This document shows, one piece after another, positions 62,480-64,000 of a stretch of 64,000 bases of DNA. The notes beneath the pieces were generated by a model. The model worked only from the letters and a program-made list of their open reading frames with translations, was not told where the DNA came from and ran no database searches. This DNA is from Hymenobacter glacieicola (GTDB taxonomy: Bacteria; Bacteroidota; Bacteroidia; Cytophagales; Hymenobacteraceae), in assembly GCF_014640315.1 (NCBI RefSeq), contig NZ_BMGS01000007.1:186001-250000 (forward strand), given 5' to 3'. The position numbers and the translations under genes were made by a program. How positions within the stretch are numbered: the stretch's first letter is position 1; the number at the start of each line of letters is the position of its first letter.

Positions 62480-63601
62480 CTATAAGCCAGAGTGGTCCAC
62501 CACAATGGGCTCAACGGCCTCCACGGCGGGCCGGGGGGCTTCATTCACGATAACGCCCTTGGCCCGGTTGCCCACCTTCCAGGCTTTGTACGTCCAGTGG
62601 CGGTTGCCCGGGTTTTCAGCCACCAGCAGCCGGTACTGATCGGCGGCTTCGGGCCAGCGCCCCACACTTTCCAAGCTCTCGGCCAGCATTTGGCGAGCAC
62701 CGGCCAGGCGCGGGGCGCGGCGCAGGGCCCGCTGCAGGTGCGGCACGGCCTGGGCGTATTTGCGGGCTTTGAAGGCCACGAGGGCCAGGCGGTAATCAGC
62801 CCGGTAGAAAGTTGTGTCCAGCTGAACCGTTCGGGCATAGATGCGCGTGGCACTATCGGGCTGGTTCTGAAGCTCAAACTGCCGGCCGTAATCATACCAC
62901 AGCGGGCCGTAGGTGGGCGCCAGCTTTAAGCCGCGGGCCGCGTAAATGGCCGCTTGGTCGGGTTGGCGGAACGCATTGGACAGAAACGCCAACTGATGCA
63001 GCGTTTCGGGCTGGCGTGGGTCGCGGGCCAAGCTGGCCCGAAAGTGCTCCAAAGCCTGGAGCGTATCCTGTAACCCTACGTAGGCAACTCCTTTATAGAA
63101 CAGCGCGGCGGCGTGGTCCGGCTCCTGTTGCAGGGCGCGGTCTAGTTGGTCCAGGGCATCCTGGTAGCGGCGGGTGGCCAGGTGCATCTCCCCCACCAGC
63201 AGATTCAGATCTGGGGAAGCGAAGCCCCGGCGGGCGGCCTCGGTAGTAGCCGCTAGCGCCGACTGAATTTTTCCTTGCGCACGCAATGCCCGGGCTTTCG
63301 TGAAATAGAACTCACCCGGTGCATCGTCTAAATCAAGGGCTTGGTTGATGTCTCGTAGCGCGGCTTCCGTCAGGCCAGCATCCAGGCGAAAAGCGGCCCG
63401 GCGGGCGTACAGGGAAGCATTCTGCGGCTGGCGGGCAATGGCACCATCCAGCTCTTCGGCCTGAATTTTCGGTCCGCTCTGCACCGTACGCAGGTTCACC
63501 ATGGTTTCGGGCCGCTCCTTGGGGCCTTCTGTGCAGGCAGCTACAACGGCCGGGCCAGCGGCCAGCAACAGAAACAAACGCAAGAAACAGGAGGAACGCA
63601 C
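62480..63601 (-). CDS. TPR-repeat lipoprotein
   Basis: 373 residues. Signal with a lipobox-like PAVVAACTEG, then about eight tetratricopeptide repeats from residue 48 (for example ARALRAQGKIQSALAATTEAA, LDQLDRALQQEPDHAAALFYKG, LEHFRASLARDPRQPETLHQLA). TPR arrays are protein-docking surfaces; here on the periplasmic side of a membrane. No partner is evident. It is on the same strand as the next TPR-like gene. Confidence 0.88.
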   Translation of the reverse strand: MRSSCFLRLFLLLAAGPAVVAACTEGPKERPETMVNLRTVQSGPKIQAEELDGAIARQPQNASLYARRAAFRLDAGLTEAALRDINQALDLDDAPGEFYFTKARALRAQGKIQSALAATTEAARRGFASPDLNLLVGEMHLATRRYQDALDQLDRALQQEPDHAAALFYKGVAYVGLQDTLQALEHFRASLARDPRQPETLHQLAFLSNAFRQPDQAAIYAARGLKLAPTYGPLWYDYGRQFELQNQPDSATRIYARTVQLDTTFYRADYRLALVAFKARKYAQAVPHLQRALRRAPRLAGARQMLAESLESVGRWPEAADQYRLLVAENPGNRHWTYKAWKVGNRAKGVIVNEAPRPAVEAVEPIVVDHSGL

Positions 63602-63623
63602 GGCGCAAAGTAAAATTCAGCAG

Positions 63624-63631
63624 CAAAGATA
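63624..63631 (-). promoter_or_regulatory. -7 box for the TPR lipoprotein gene
   Basis: CAAAGATA is TATCTTTG on the minus strand, 23 bases before the start codon, fitting TAnnTTTG. Confidence 0.5.
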
Positions 63632-63669
63632 CGGGCTCCCGTGCTTGGGCGCTACCTGGCGCCGGCAGC

Positions 63670-64000
63670 TTATAACTTCCTGACGTGACGACTGATTTGG
63701 CGGCGCAACTTGCGGTTAAGCTGCTCTAGCATACGGCGGCAGCGGCGGCTGAGCTCCAACTCATCAGCCGTTACGGGCGTTAGGGCTACTGCTTCCTGCA
63801 ACACGGCGGTAGCCCGGGTCTGCTGGCTGCGGTTTAAGTACACACGGGCCAAATCATAGGCGTATTGAATGCGTTTGGGGTCGAGCTCATGGGCCCGCCT
63901 GAGCGCATCAATAGCCCGAAATGTACTGGCACCCGCCGGCGTTCCACCCAGAAATACCCGGCTAAAAACCCGCTCCAAGGGGCTATAGTGGTCCACGCGG
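63670..64000 (-). CDS. C-terminal part of a TPR-like protein (cut by the window end)
   Basis: The frame is open from the stop at 63670 to the window end, giving 110 residues. IDALRRAHELDPKRIQYAYDLARVYLNRSQ is a TPR-like repeat pair, and the end is strongly basic (LNRKLRRQISRHVRKL). A GTG at 63996 is a possible start, but the coding look of the frame up to the edge suggests the gene goes on outside the window. Confidence 0.7.
   Translation of the reverse strand, partial: RVDHYSPLERVFSRVFLGGTPAGASTFRAIDALRRAHELDPKRIQYAYDLARVYLNRSQQTRATAVLQEAVALTPVTADELELSRRCRRMLEQLNRKLRRQISRHVRKL

Overview
The window reads like a chromosomal segment of a high-GC Bacteroidota bacterium of the Hymenobacter type (order Cytophagales). 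This rests on gene content and signals, not on a database search. The supporting signs are a FecA-like TonB receptor beside imelysin and DUF4856 lipoproteins, a C-terminal type IX secretion sorting domain, a bacillithiol gene (bshB1), an Hc1-like histone, a short primary sigma factor, -7 boxes of the form TAnnTTTG, and families of palindromic intergenic repeats.

Layout. 1-14 kb: the end of an unknown gene, a secreted alpha/beta hydrolase fused to a carboxypeptidase-regulatory-like domain, a SWIM/SNF2 helicase, a RES-Xre toxin-antitoxin pair with a large palindromic operator, holA diverging from tyrS, an Hc1-like histone, an alpha-oxoamine synthase and a biotin carboxylase. 14.4-20.7 kb: a minus-strand operon for probable iron uptake (DUF4856, imelysin, HTTM protein, FecA-like receptor) behind a recognisable promoter. 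20.9-24.2 kb: a PLP dehydratase and a hybrid histidine kinase with GAF, kinase, receiver and HPt modules.

24.9-39.0 kb is a plus-strand exopolysaccharide locus: response regulator, initiating sugar transferase, half-size TolC-like outer-membrane protein, Wzc-like chain-length protein with a degenerate kinase domain, Wzy/ligase-type polymerase, six glycosyltransferases, a 28-residue mini-protein and a Wzx flippase. No Wza-type exporter is encoded here; the TolC-like protein occupies that place. Two secreted clan GH-A-like glycosidases (39.1-44.5 kb) face the locus from the other strand and may trim the polymer.

45-55.5 kb is housekeeping: bshB1, an aldo/keto reductase, an M23/LysM peptidase, trxB, rpoD, pnp, rpsO, an LptF/LptG-family permease, a START-like protein and tRNA-Met(CAT). 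From 55.6 to 58.6 kb lies an AT-richer accessory patch with a beta-barrel protein, two unknown small genes and a divergent HTH protein. The window closes with rplT, rpmI, infC and thrS in the classical order (infC apparently starting with AUA) and two TPR-type proteins, the last cut by the window edge.

The most unusual items are the exporter set of the polysaccharide locus (TolC-like half-protein, pseudo-kinase Wzc, cysteine-rich insertion in the sugar transferase), the AUA start of infC, the RES-Xre operator, and several families of nested palindromic repeats. All functional calls were made by eye from protein motifs.
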